A program made the translations under genes and the position numbers. Of a stretch of DNA of 64,000 bases, positions 34,079 through 45,057 are shown one piece after another. This DNA is from Nemertoderma westbladi. Lineage: Eukaryota > Xenacoelomorpha > Nemertodermatida > Nemertodermatidae. Below the pieces are notes generated by a model, which ran no database searches, was not told where the DNA came from, and worked only from the letters and a program-made list of their open reading frames with translations. Numbering within the stretch: position 1 is the stretch's first letter; the number at the start of each line of letters is the position of its first letter. The DNA is taken from NCBI GenBank assembly GCA_032718475.1, contig JAUCBJ010000238.1, positions 41,647 through 105,646 of the forward strand. The letters are read 5' to 3'.

Positions 34079-34273
34079 TACGATAATTTAATTGTTGCCG
34101 TAATTTGATACTCAATAATTATATTATTTTCGGGCAGGTACGATTATAGGCCTATAATGATTATTATTAGATTATATTAAAAACGATATTAAATAAGATT
34201 TTATAAAATTGAAGTTAAAATTGAGAGAAAACCATTTTTACTACTCAACTGTTTTCAAAAATACACCTTATAA
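34079..34273. promoter_or_regulatory. Putative upstream region of the 387-aa gene
   Basis: AT-rich; no clear TATA or initiator can be singled out. Confidence 0.2.
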
Positions 34274-34543
34274 AAACGCCTCCGCTTTTCAGGACATTGC
34301 TTTCGCCGTGATGACCAGCCAGTGCATAATCTTGTACTTTGGCAGCCTCATGGAGTGAATAAGCATGGTGGACAGCCCATGACTTTCTTGAGACGCATCT
34401 TAAAGGACACTGGCCTTGAAGATGCGGATGATCTAGCAAATGTCATGGGTGATAGGGAGTTTTGGCGGCGCAATTTTGTCGACAAGCCGGCACAGCATTC
34501 TTAAAAATGCAGCTGCAATGCAGCATGCCGATCGTAGTAGTAG
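34274..34543 (+). mobile_element. 5'-truncated LINE copy, plus strand
   Basis: The 3' terminal 270 bases of the LINE family at 21.3 and 59.1 kb. It encodes N-L-V-L-W-Q-P-H-G-V-N-K-H-G and the closing F-L-R-R-I-L-K-D-T-G-L motif and ends in CGTAGTAGTAG. TTATAA on both sides (34268-34273 and 34544-34549) is a plausible short target-site duplication. The reading frame is nearly intact. Confidence 0.8.
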
Positions 34544-34700
34544 TTATAATAACACTAACTGTGGCTGCAACAATAATATCGCAGGTCGTCCAACCATATT
34601 CCAGAGAATCAAAACAGCCAAAAAATCAGTAAACAAAAATGCAAAACTAATGCAAACTTCTTACTCAGCGGATTTTGGGGTTTATTCGAGCGAAAAAGTA

Positions 34701-35509
34701 GGTACTTTTGCACTTTAGGTCCCCACCACCCAGATTTTTTTATATCAAGGAAACATAATATTATTATGTTCTAGAATATGAATAGCATTATCTGAGAACA
34801 TTTTTATGTATTCAGTTTAACATTTTTAATAAAAGCAGTAGCCTAAAATGAACTCTATTCGTGAGCTCATTTACCACACTAGTTCACTTGAAAAAACTTT
34901 AAATTGGTGTCGGGATAATTGTTTAATATATTCGGCTAAGGATTGTTCATCATGTGGCAATCAGATGCAATTAAGATCAAAGACCGTTATAGATGGCGAC
35001 TTTTTTATGGTAGCTAACACAGTTACTTTTTACTACCTAGAACTTTTTGAAATTAAATAAAAAAAACTAGCTAGTAAAAAAAACACTAGCTAGTAGCTAC
35101 CATAACAAAATATCTAATATAAGAACATTCACCTGGAACTATTCAGGAAAATATGCCCCCGTTTCCGAAAAAGAAAGAACATAAATAAAATAAAAAGTAT
35201 AATGTTCTAGAACATATAGCTAGTTTTTTATTTAATTTTAAAATAGCTAGTAAATTTAAAAAGGTAGATGCAGTTTAGATATAGATGCAAAGTGCTGTTC
35301 CTAGATTTAACGCTTGACTATTTTAAATAAAAATAAATAAATAAACCTTTTTGTTTTGGGTTAGGGTTGATCGGGGGTGCAACATAATCTAACATTTTTT
35401 ATACCAAAAATGTTACTAGATAGTCACACTAACCTTGTAGTAGTGTAATTTGCATAAAAAACACACACAAAAAAAATCTAGGGGTGGGGACCTAAAGTGC
35501 AAAAGTACC
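34701..35509. mobile_element. 809-bp inverted-repeat element with 8-bp target duplication
   Basis: Ends: GGTACTTTTGCACTTTAGGT + CCCCACC at the left, and the inverted GGTGGGGACC + TAAAGTGCAAAAGTACC at the right. It is flanked by AAAAAGTA on both sides (34693-34700 and 35510-35517), an exact 8-bp target-site duplication. The interior is AT-rich and full of TAGCTAGT. The 70-codon frame at 34848-35060 has no transposase motif. Eight-bp duplications fit hAT-like or other superfamilies; the class is not fixed. Confidence 0.85.
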
Positions 35510-35613
35510 AAAAAGTAACGATTAAGAATAAAATTACGTATTACATGGGAAAAAAACGTAGAACATCTTTTTAATATGTAATCTTGATCTACAGTAGCTA
35601 GAAAATTCTAGCT

Positions 35614-36620
35614 TCTGGCCTACCATGGCCTACTATATATACGGCCTAACATGATGTCGATTTGGCTTTAAAAAAAGAGGCCAGTTTTTTTACACTATTT
35701 TGATATGGGGAGAGTTCTATAAATTTTCATTTGCTGCAATTTGGTCAACGGTCGTAATTGAAGTCGCCTCGTTACGGAAGATACTAAATTTTATGGTAGC
35801 TAGTGTTTTAGATAGGTTTAGCTAGTAATTTCAACACTGGTTCCGACATCCTACTTCCCTCTATAGATATTTTATAGTAGCTAGTTCTTATTACTATTTG
35901 TATAGAAAATGTTCCAGAACATGTTACTTTTCATTTTAAGAAAAAATCACGTTCTACAACGAATATTTTTGGTTCTAGAACATTTTTTAGAAAAAAATCT
36001 AGATTCTATTTAAAACGCATGGAATCGTTCTAAAACGTGTTTAAAATAAAAAAAAAAAATTTTTTCAAAAAATTTTATTCACAATATTTTTTTTCACAAT
36101 TTTTTTTATTGATTTTAAACTTTTTTTTTTTTTTTTTTTAAATAAATTAAATCAAATATAGTAAAATAATTATCACCCGCTTTGACACCCGACAATTAAG
36201 TAATACTGGGATTGTTCATTTAGCTAATTAATTTTAAACACGTTATAGAACGATTCCATGCGTTTTAAACAGAATCCAGATTTCTTTCTAAAAAATGTTC
36301 TAGAACAAAAAAATTTGTTCTAGAACATATTTTTTTAAAAAATTAATAGCTAACATGTTCTGGAACATTTTACAAAATATTTATAGAGGGAAGTAGGATG
36401 TTGGAACCAGTGTTGAAATCACTAGCTAAACCTACCTAAAACACTAGCTACCATAAAATTTAGTATCTTGCTTAACGAAGATTACGTCCTTTGACCAAAT
36501 TGCAGCAAATGAAAATTTATAGAACTCTTCACATATCAAAATAGTGTAAAAAAGTGGCCTCTTTTTTTAGTCCAAATCGACAACATGTTAGGCCGTATAC
36601 ATACACCATGACCCGTAATA
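35614..36620. mobile_element. Foldback element with arms of about 400 bp
   Basis: The left arm (about 35614-36050) and right arm (about 36225-36620) are inverted copies of each other. Shared blocks include ACGGCCTAACATG, TTCATTTGCTGCAATTTGGT, TTTATGGTAGCTAGTGTTTT, CATCCTACTTCCCTCTATA and AAAACGCATGGAATCGTTCT. The loop (36051-36224) is mostly poly-A/poly-T. Single-stranded DNA or RNA from this stretch would form a very long hairpin. No coding frame. Confidence 0.9.
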
Positions 36621-37228
36621 TAGTGTCATTTTCAGATGACACGGGCCACACCCCCCCCCCCCCCCCAGATTTTTCTACAAGTCTTTATCATATTACTTGA
36701 AATTTGAAACACAACTAGTTCCACTCACCGTCGATGACCCCATGAAGCCGGAATTTTCGATTTTACCTTTAAATTTTTTTTATAAGCGTTTTAAAAAAGT
36801 GTCTCCTCCGTATCGTGGCCATTCTTCACATGAGTCGTAACATATAAGTCATATCATTAAAAAGCTTGCGTTGCAAGGATTCCAAATATGTAACAATATC
36901 TGAATTTCGTTGAGAAACAACTGAGATATACGCGTTCAAAGATTGCAAGAATTATCGTTCGCTGCAGGCCATTTATTCTATTTAATAAATACACAAAATT
37001 CTAGAATGTGATATTTATTTTATAAGTTGGTTGGCAACAGCGGTATTTGTTCTAGAACAATTTAAAAAAAATTTAAAAAATTAATGTACTATTTTTATTT
37101 TTTAATAATGTTCTAGAACATGTTAGCTATTCAGAACTAGAAAAAAAAAGTTCAAGAACAAATAGTTTTTGTTCTAGAACAGTTCAAAAAATATAAAGAT
37201 TTTTTTTTTAAATTTTACTTAGAATTTG
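36621..37228. other. AT-rich non-coding DNA with C-run
   Basis: Contains a C-homopolymer (about 36648-36665) next to GGGCCACA and several TTCTAGAA palindromes. It is probably part of another element whose right end is near 38,870 (GAGGGGTGTGTACCTGTAAC), but I could not fix borders. Confidence 0.35.
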
Positions 37229-38347
37229 GGGTAAATCTTTTCGACCTACGCGTAGTTTGTAACTTCCATTCCTGTCAATTACCGGTAGGGCCAGACTTAC
37301 TGCCTTTTTAACAACTACGCGTAGGTGTTTTAAAACTACGCGTAGTTATTTTGGAACTACGCGTTGGTATTTTGAAACTACGCGTAGGTGCTACGCGTAG
37401 CTACGCGTAGGTGCTACGCGTAGCAGTCCTGATAACAATGATTTTTCATTGCAGGTCCGGTAGGGATGAGTTGTTAGGCAAGTATCGGTATATGTCAGGT
37501 ATCTGATTATCAGACAAATGGAATAACAGAATCGGAAACTCATATCTCTACATGCAGCACTGGTAATAAATAATATTCGGCTCTTTCACATACAAACACA
37601 GGATGAATAAAAAGTAAACTTAAAATTCACGTCTCATGATTCAAGTATCTTTGTTTCCATTGGACTATTTAAATATTCTACAGTAGTAAGCTACCAATCT
37701 ACCGGTGAAGTGGTTAAGCGAAAGCTGATAAATACTGCATATAATTCAATTGTTTGGTCAAATAACAAGTGCAACCAATCATGGTAGACAATTTAGTCTC
37801 CCCCTTCCCTTGTCAAGGGGTTAACATATATATCCTTGCCCTATCGTGAACAAAGGCAATAAAAAGCATAGAGAATCGATAAGAACCATCGGCCTATTTC
37901 CTTTGTAAACTATTTTTGAACTCTAAACATTATTACCGGAAACACATTTTAGCACCCGCAACGCATGAAGTGAAGAATATGTAGTCTTAGCGTATTCCTC
38001 TATATAGAGTATACAGGTATAGGATGCATTACTGTTGAAAGCATTTGATGGTTGTGGGTTGTTTATTGAACATACCGTATGGTCTTATTTTAGTACTGAA
38101 CCGCTTGGAATACGTAGGCCTACTATTGATAAACGACGTATAGGCATAGTTATGGGTAGGACCTACGCGTAGTTATACGTAGCACCTACGCGTAGGTCGC
38201 GTAGGACCTAGGCGTAGCTACGCGTAGCACCTACGCGTAGTTAATGTTAAAACTCTGAAACTGGTGATATATGACCCAATGTTGCGAACTACGCGTAGCT
38301 ACGCGTAGCTACGCGTAGGCCTACGCGTAGGTCGAAAAGATTTACCC
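37229..38347. mobile_element. 1,119-bp DNA element with CTACGCGTAG subterminal arrays
   Basis: Terminal inverted repeats of about 27 bp (left GGGTAAATCTTTTCGACC + TACGCGTAG, right its inverse) are flanked by an exact 8-bp duplication, AGAATTTG, at 37221-37228 and 38348-38355. Inside both ends the 10-bp palindrome CTACGCGTAG or close variants recurs about seven to nine times (37245-37430 and 38155-38335). This is far denser than chance in this AT-rich area. The centre has no transposase frame. The pattern of terminal repeats plus subterminal motif arrays fits a non-autonomous element mobilised by a hAT-like transposase, but the terminal sequence is not a typical hAT CAG start. Confidence 0.92.
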
Positions 38348-38355
38348 AGAATTTG

Positions 38356-39109
38356 TTTCATATAATTTTTAATCGTTGCTGGCAAGATGGGTTTGGGGGG
38401 GTTAGCTAGTATTTTTTAAATAGCTAATTAAAATTAAAAAATTCACTGTATTGAGGTCATTATATTTAGATATTAATGATATACTTAGAATACGTAAACT
38501 GTATAATATTTATTATTTAGCAGACAGCGGGTAATATTTTCTGATCAAATCCAACAGAGCAAGGAATGGGTATTATTTGTGTAGAAGCTTCCAACGAAAC
38601 TCAGCTAGTTGTTGGGCAAAAGTAAAATCTTAGCTGTAGAAATTCGAATATTCTAGAAAATTAAATTTCATTGACATCAAATAAAACATAACTAACAAAA
38701 AATAAAATTTATAAGCTTTTTTTAAAATTTGTTCTAGAACAAAAAATGTTTGTTCTAGAACATTTTATTATTATTTTTTAAATGTATCTCATGTTCTAGA
38801 ACATTTCATAAAAAGAAATACCAAAAACTAGGTAGTAATAAAAATTGAGGGGTGTGTACCTGTAACACACTAGTATTAAATAATATAACGAATTCAAGAA
38901 TAATATTTTTACTAATAACCATGACCTTTGTTGCGTTAAACCTGGGCAGTAAGACATGGCAAACTTTTCAAATTATTAGTGGTTTCAACTAAAATTCAAG
39001 ATTCCTAAATCTCCAATTACATTTCAAATTCTAAATCAATAATATCTAAAGTGTTTCGTACAAGCGGTACGTTCTTATTCTGGAACATATTGTGGTCTCA
39101 TTATATGAT
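38356..39109. other. AT-rich non-coding DNA
   Basis: Contains three TTCTAGAA palindromes (38732-38801) and the end-like GAGGGGTGTGTACC; no gene recognised. Confidence 0.4.
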
Positions 39110-39876
39110 AAATTTTTGTGGTAGTTAGTGGTTTTTATGGTAGCTGGTGTTTTTTTTCATTATAGCTATTATAAAAAATGTGACGGGATCCGAAAATCCC
39201 GATTTATCCTGGTTGTTTTGTTTACGCGTCCACGCCGTATGTAAAAGAGTTCGTTGTTGTTCACATATATGTATATAATATAATAGATGTACTGAGATAA
39301 TGAGATAACTGAATGTTGATGGTTTGTACGGTAGTATACTGCACAGATATAGAAAACCGGTAATGGTGGCGGCGACGGTAACAAAAGTCACCGTTCTGCC
39401 CTAACTGTACTGAGATAACTGAATCAATGAATAACACCAACCGGTAATATACTGCTCTGGTTTGGCCATATTACTCAGCAGATGCCTAATTCTCGTCCTC
39501 CCATCTCTCTGGGAGTGTTTTCCCCCCACTACTGTCATTCTCTCTCTCTCGGAGGTGTAACCTCTGACCCCCTTTGTGTGTGGCCCTTTGGGGGTTTTAT
39601 TTGGGTGATACGAGGTTGATTGGCAATCAACCTCGTGCTTCCCAATATTGCTTAAGGGTCTCGCTGGCCCAACTTTGTGGGGTGGTTAGCGGAATTGATT
39701 CGCTAACAAAAAATGTTTTTGAAATCACATAAAAATTTTAAATACTGCTGTGTTACCATGCATACAACGCAAATAACATTAATTTAAAAAAAAATACGAT
39801 TTTTTTTTATAAAAAAAAGTAGCTACTATATAAAAAGACTAGCTACCATAAAAAACACTAGCGATCACAAAAATTT
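39110..39876. mobile_element. Inverted-repeat element of the TAGCTAGT type
   Basis: AAATTTTTGTGGTAGTTAGT + GGTTTTTATGGTAGC at the left is matched inverted at the right (GCTACCATAAAAAACACTAG + CGATCACAAAAATTT). The interior (about 39420-39720) has distinctly different, more GC-rich composition. The ends resemble the arms of the foldback element at 35.6 kb, so they probably form one family. It abuts the truncated BEL element. Confidence 0.65.
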
Positions 39877-39960
39877 AACGGGTAATGAGTCCAAAATATG
39901 TTTCAAAATATAAATCAACAACCAAAAACAGCCCCAAACAGCTATTAAAAAAGCGTAATA

Positions 39961-41150
39961 ATGGTAACACGGGATACACTAGTACCATCATTATTGGCAC
40001 TAGCCACCGCAGCGGACGAAGACGTGGACGAGGACCATGGCGCAGTGCAAGCAGCGCTTGACCGACTGCTGACTGAACGAACCATTAAATGGTTAGAACA
40101 GGACTCAGCAGAACCCGGTAGTTACGAGACCGCTATGTCAGAACAGGAAAAACGGTCATTAAATATTATGAGAGATACCATTCGCCAGACCGCGAATGGC
40201 CACTACGAGGTTGGCATGTTGTGGCGCCATGGACAACCTAAGCTCGTTAACAACTACCCGCTTGCTTTGAGGCGACTCAAATCAATAAGGCAGCGATTGT
40301 TGCGAGACGAGACGGCCCATATGCAATACAATGCACAACTTCAGACGTATCTCCAAAAGGGATACGCCATTAGGATGTTAAATCCCGAGGTAACCACAGA
40401 TCAGACATATTACCTGCCACATCATTTTGTTCGACACCCGGACAAACCTGGCAAGGTGCGTGTAGTCAACGACTGCGCTGCGCTTTACCAAGGGATGTCT
40501 ATGAACAGCGAACTGATGGACGGGCCGAATATGAATAATTACCTCATGGGAGTCCTAATGCATTTTAGACAACGCAAAGTGGCTTTCACCTGTGACGTAG
40601 AGGCCATGTTTCACCAGGTTAAGGCTTTGGAGCGGAACAGGGACAGTTTGAGGTTTCTTTGGTATCCGGACGGAAATTTAGAACTTCCGCCAGAAACTTA
40701 CCAAATGCAGGTAAGAATTTTCGGAGCCAGGGACAGCCCCAACTGCACCATGTACGCCTTAAAGCAGACAGCATTAGACAGACAAGACCAATTTGACCCA
40801 GAAGTAGTTCGGACAGTGGAACGAGACTTCTACGTGGATGACGGCCTCAAGAGTTGTGACACTCTGGAGCGCGCTATGACCGTAGCACCCCAACTCCAGG
40901 ATTGTCTCGCTGAGGGCGGATTCCACCTTACGAAGTTCGCTTCCAACAAACCCGAACTAGTGAACTCATTCGACCTGACAGATCGCAGTGGAGGAGACTT
41001 AGACTTAGACCTAGAACCTCTACCTACGACCAAAGTATTAGGACTTAGTTGGGACCCTAACACCGACAATTTTAGGGTACGTGTAAGGTCCAACGACCAG
41101 ACTAGACCTCTCACTAAGAGGACTTGCTTATCGACCATGAGACGATTTAT
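39961..41150 (+). pseudogene. BEL/Pao pol part 1: reverse transcriptase
   Basis: Pao-type reverse transcriptase. It has the TCDVEAMFHQV segment with the first catalytic Asp and the YVDD box of this superfamily (Tyr codon at 40831), between the N-terminal YYLPHHFVRH region and the KVLGLSWDPNTD segment at the RT end. The ATG at 39961 is not the true start: gag, protease and the first part of pol are missing and a stop lies just upstream. Near 41,124-41,140 the conserved ETIYDPLCFISPV block moves into another frame, so a one-base indel has broken the gene. Confidence 0.9.
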
Positions 41151-41672
41151 GACCCATTGTGTTTCATTAGTCCAGTGATCCTACATGCTAGGATCATACT
41201 CCGCAGCATTTGGCAAGCCGGACTGGAATGGGACGATCCCATCCCAGAAAAGTTAGCTGAGCAATGGAGGGACTGGGAAGCCCAACTGACGTTCCTACAA
41301 GACTATACCATACCAAGGGTATACTTTCCTTTGCAGACCACCTTTCCTGCCGATTTAGAGCTTCATAGCTTCAGTGACGCTAGTAAGGATGGACTGGGGG
41401 TTACTTTATACCTTAGACGACAAGTGATATCGGACAGCTACGAAGTGTCTCTCGTTACTTCAAGGGCTAGAACAATGCCGTTGAAGTATATGACTGTACC
41501 TCGTGGAGAGCTCCAAGCCGGGACGATATCCACCGATATTGTCAGTTTAGTTCAACGCGAGCTGGATGCTAACTTGAAGGTCACATATTGGACGGATGCG
41601 ACGTTGGTACTTTGGTACATAAACAACGAAACATTTAAGTTCAAGACTTTCGTAGCCAACAGACGGGCTGAA
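41124..41672 (+). pseudogene. BEL/Pao pol part 2: end of RT and RNase H
   Basis: Continues the BEL pol after the frameshift. It starts with the ETIYDPLCFISPV block and carries the RNase H-like catalytic acids: Asp in LHSFSDASKDGLG, Glu in TVPRGELQAG and Asp in VTYWTDATLVL. It stops at codon GAA (41670-41672), where the LINE is inserted; the following frame to 41747 belongs to the LINE. Confidence 0.9.
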
Positions 41673-44600
41673 TTTTTTCTCAGTTTCCAAGTTTTCTCTG
41701 CAATAGCTGTATTTTTACCGAACTTCCCTTTCATGATACAATTTTAGAATCAGAAACCGACGATTCATTTCTCACATCGCCTCTGCAAACTCCAAGTGAT
41801 GCTGAGAGTGAAACTTTTAATTTTTTTAAGAAAAAAGGTCTGCATTTTTTGCACTTAAACGCACGATCTCTGCTTCCAAAACTTTCCGAAATTCGTATTT
41901 TAATCAATAAATGCAACCCAGCAGTTTTAACAATCTCTGAAACTTGGCTCGATGATAGTGTTTCTGATGGAGAAATTTATATTGATAATTACGTAGTTTT
42001 ACGTAAGGATAGGGACAGACACGGTGGTGGTGTCTGTACTTACATTCGATGTGATTTAGCTTTTAATCGTAGGGAAGATTTAGAGACTTGTGACGAAGTT
42101 TTACTGGTGGAACTCTTACTTCCTAAAACTAAACCTATTTTAATCGGTACTTTATATCGGCCCCCTAAACAATCAGATTTTTTGCAAAATTTTGAAAATA
42201 CAATTTTATGTAATCTTAGGTCAGACTGTGAAATATATTTCTTAGGTGATTTTAATATCTGTTACCATCACAAAGCATCCCCCATCTGTAAACAGTACCA
42301 AAGTATTTTAAATTTGTTTGGTTTAAAACAAATTATTCGAGATTCTACCAGAATTACCAGTAAAACTTCTACTTTACTAGATCACATCCTTTGTAATAAT
42401 ACCGATATTATTTCTCAATCTGGGGTTTTACCTATAGGTCTAAGCGATCATTTTATAGTTTTTTGCACAAGAAAGACACAAAAATCTTTTTTCGGGGATC
42501 ATAAAACAGTAACAGTTAGGTCTATGAAAAATTACAGCAAGGAACGCTTTTTAAGTTTGTTAGTTAATTCTGACTGGGAACCCTGTTTTAAGGCCGCTGA
42601 CATTAACCATGCGTACACTGTTTTTAAAGATATATTTTTAAAGGCACTTAATACTGTAGCACCAATTAAAGAAATTAGTCTTAAACAACGCACTGAGCCC
42701 TGGATGACCTCGGGTATTCTTAGTAATATCAGAGAAAGAGATAACTATTTGTATAAATTTAGGAAATACCGTGTTTTAGCTGATTATAATAATTACTGCA
42801 AATATAGAAACCTTGTCCAACGGGAAATAAAAAAAGCGAAATCTGAATATTTGTACAACAAAATAAGTGAGAATAAAGATAATCCTAAAAGTCTATGGTC
42901 TACCCTAAAATCTTTAGGTTATAAAAACCTTAAATCTAAATCGAATATTGTTCTGCAAGATAACGGTGAGCTGATTCATGATCATACTCTAGTTAGTAAT
43001 TTATTTAATAATTATTTTACTAATGTTGCCTCTAATTTAGTTAAGAAATTACCGTTATCAAGTAATAAATATAGTATAGGGTCCGAAACTCTAAATAATT
43101 TTTATTTAGAAAAGTTACAAAATTCAGAAAAGTTATTTTTAAAACCCGTTTCTGAGGATTTCGTTTTTAAAAATCTACTTAGCCTATCAGCCTCAAAAAG
43201 TACCGGTCTAGATCTAATACCTGCCCGTTTTCTTAAGGATGGTGCTGAAGTACTTAAAGTGCCTATTACTTTTATTATTAATTACTCTATCGTAGATAAT
43301 GTAGTACCAGACGAACTGAAATTAGCTAAGGTTGTTCCTCTGTATAAAAAGAATAGTAAAGTAGAACCCTGTAATTACAGACCTGTTAGTATCTTAAGTA
43401 TTGTATCTAAAATTCTAGAACGTTCTGTTTTTCTACAGCTGGAGGCACATCTTAGTAGGCTAAATCTGATCTATGAACTTCAGTCCGGTTTTCGTAAATC
43501 ATATTCTACAGACACCTGCCTTATTAACTTAACTGATACAATTAGATGTAATAACGCAAAGGGTTTATATACTGGTATGGTAATGTTGGACCTACAAAAG
43601 GCTTTCGATACTGTAGATCACGAAATTCTGCTTGGTAAGTTAGGCCTGATGGGTGTAGGTTCTATAGACTTGTTCAAGTCCTACCTGTCAGACAGAGGTC
43701 AAACTGTAGTCATTAGCAAATCGCTGTCTACTGTACAAGAGATTACCTGTGGTGTACCGCAAGGTAGTATATTAGGTCCTCTGCTTTTTGTATGCTATGT
43801 AAATGATATGATAAGTAGTATAGATCCCGATTTTAAACTCATTTTATATGCCGACGACAGTGCTCTTATTTTCTCTCATAAAGATCCTATCCATATTTCC
43901 CAAAAGTTAAGTGCAGTTCTAGAATCCTGTAATGAGTGGTTGGTTGATAATAAGCTATCCATTCACTACGGTAAGACTGAAAGTATTTTGTTTGGTTCCA
44001 AAAGAAAGTTAAAGAAGGTAACTAAGTTTGAAGTCACTAGTAATGGACATAAGATTGAAAATAAAAAGGAAGTTAAATATTTAGGCGCCACATTGGATAA
44101 CTGCTTATCAGGAGAAAGTACAGTGAAAAATATTTTCTCGAAAGTTAACAGTAGGCTTAGGTTTCTATACAGAAATAAAAATAGTTTGAACACCGACTCC
44201 CGCAAGTTACTTTGCTCTCCTTTAATACAGTGTCACATGGACTATGCGTGCTCTTCTTGGTATGAAGGCTTAACCAAACAGCTTAAATGTAAATTACAAG
44301 TAGCTCAGAATAAATTAGTACGATTTATTAAAGACTACAAACCTAGGCACCACCTAACTCCAGATGACTTTTCTGAATCTGGACTACTTAACTTAGATAG
44401 TAGAGTTAAGCAGCTACGCCTTAACCATGTGCATAAAGTGTATAATGGTAAATGTCCCAATTACCTAAAACAAAAATTCAACAGAGTACGCGATACACAC
44501 TCTTATAGTACCAGAGCTAGTGCTTCAAACTTCTACCTCCCGAATTGTAAATCCTTTGAATCTGATACTTTCTTTTTTAACGGCATAAAAAATTGGAACG

Positions 44601-44716
44601 CTCTGCCTAATGAAATTAAAAACCTAAATAATCAACATTCTTTTAAATCTGCAGTTAAATCTCATCTCCGTGTGCAATGTAAAAATAGGTACAATAGTCC
44701 TACAGTAAGTTATTAG
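41673..44716 (+). CDS. LINE ORF2: endonuclease-reverse transcriptase, 5'-truncated
   Basis: Nicks target DNA and reverse-transcribes LINE RNA at the nick. The apurinic-type endonuclease occupies about the first 220 residues, starting LHLNARSLLPKL, with the metal/catalytic motifs ISETWLDD, GDFN and LSDH. The reverse transcriptase follows with SGFRKSYSTDT, LDLQKAFDTVDH, GVPQGSILGPLLF and the catalytic YADD. The C-terminal tail ends LPNEIKNLNNQHSFKSAVKSHL. The frame is open from the 5' junction at 41,672 with no ATG before the endonuclease; the reading at 41849 begins with TTG, so the natural start lies in the missing 5' part. Endonuclease and tail style point to the CR1/L2/Daphne group. No stop or frameshift breaks the ORF. 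Confidence 0.93.
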
Positions 44717-45057
44717 TTTATTAATTATTTACTATTTATACTGTAATTACGTTTTATAATAAATTGTTCTGTACATTACATCTTTATCGTTGAGTCGGGC
44801 ATTGTCACGCTCTCGGTAAAGTTGTACATGTACATAGTGTAATTACGTTTTATATTGGTTTTAGGTTAGCGTAGTGTAATATTGTATTTGTAACCAAGTA
44901 ACATAAAGGACCCCCTTGGAAATAAGCTGCAAAGCTTTAGGGGTAATCCTATATGTTATGTTGGACAATACCTTTATACCGGTACATTGTTTGGTGTATT
45001 TGTTATTGTTTTTACATAATGTATAAATAAATCTATCTATCTATCTATCTATCTGAA
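44717..45057 (+). other. LINE 3' UTR and TCTA tail
   Basis: AT-rich 3' untranslated region ending in AATAAATC and then about six TCTA tetramers. Short-repeat tails are typical of LINEs that prime on a repeated 3' end. Confidence 0.8.

Larger units (their letters stand above)
34769..38801. promoter_or_regulatory. Cluster of 11 TTCTAGAA palindromes (HSE-like)
   Basis: Exact TTCTAGAA at 34769, 35205, 35973, 36298, 36318, 37050, 37111, 37172, 38732, 38753 and 38794, mostly inside the longer palindrome TGTTCTAGAACA. The core matches the classical heat-shock element arrangement (nTTCnnGAAn). They lie inside the AT-rich foldback elements, so they may be transposon-borne sequences rather than host regulation. 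Confidence 0.45.
41673..45057 (+). mobile_element. CR1/L2-group LINE inserted in BEL pol
   Basis: A non-LTR retrotransposon with endonuclease and reverse transcriptase, ending in a (TCTA)n tail (about 45031-45053). It is flanked by CTGAA (41668-41672 and 45053-45057), a 5-bp target-site duplication. The insert is 3,385 bp. With it removed, the BEL codon phase continues without a shift, which fixes both borders. It lacks ORF1 and a 5' UTR, so it is 5'-truncated, yet ORF2 is uninterrupted, so the insertion is young compared with its host. Confidence 0.93.

Noticed and set aside
36618-38877. One larger inverted-repeat element enclosing the 37229 element
   Set aside because: The end-like sequences (GGGCCACACCCC and GGGGTGTGTACC) are similar but I could not align ends or find a target duplication.
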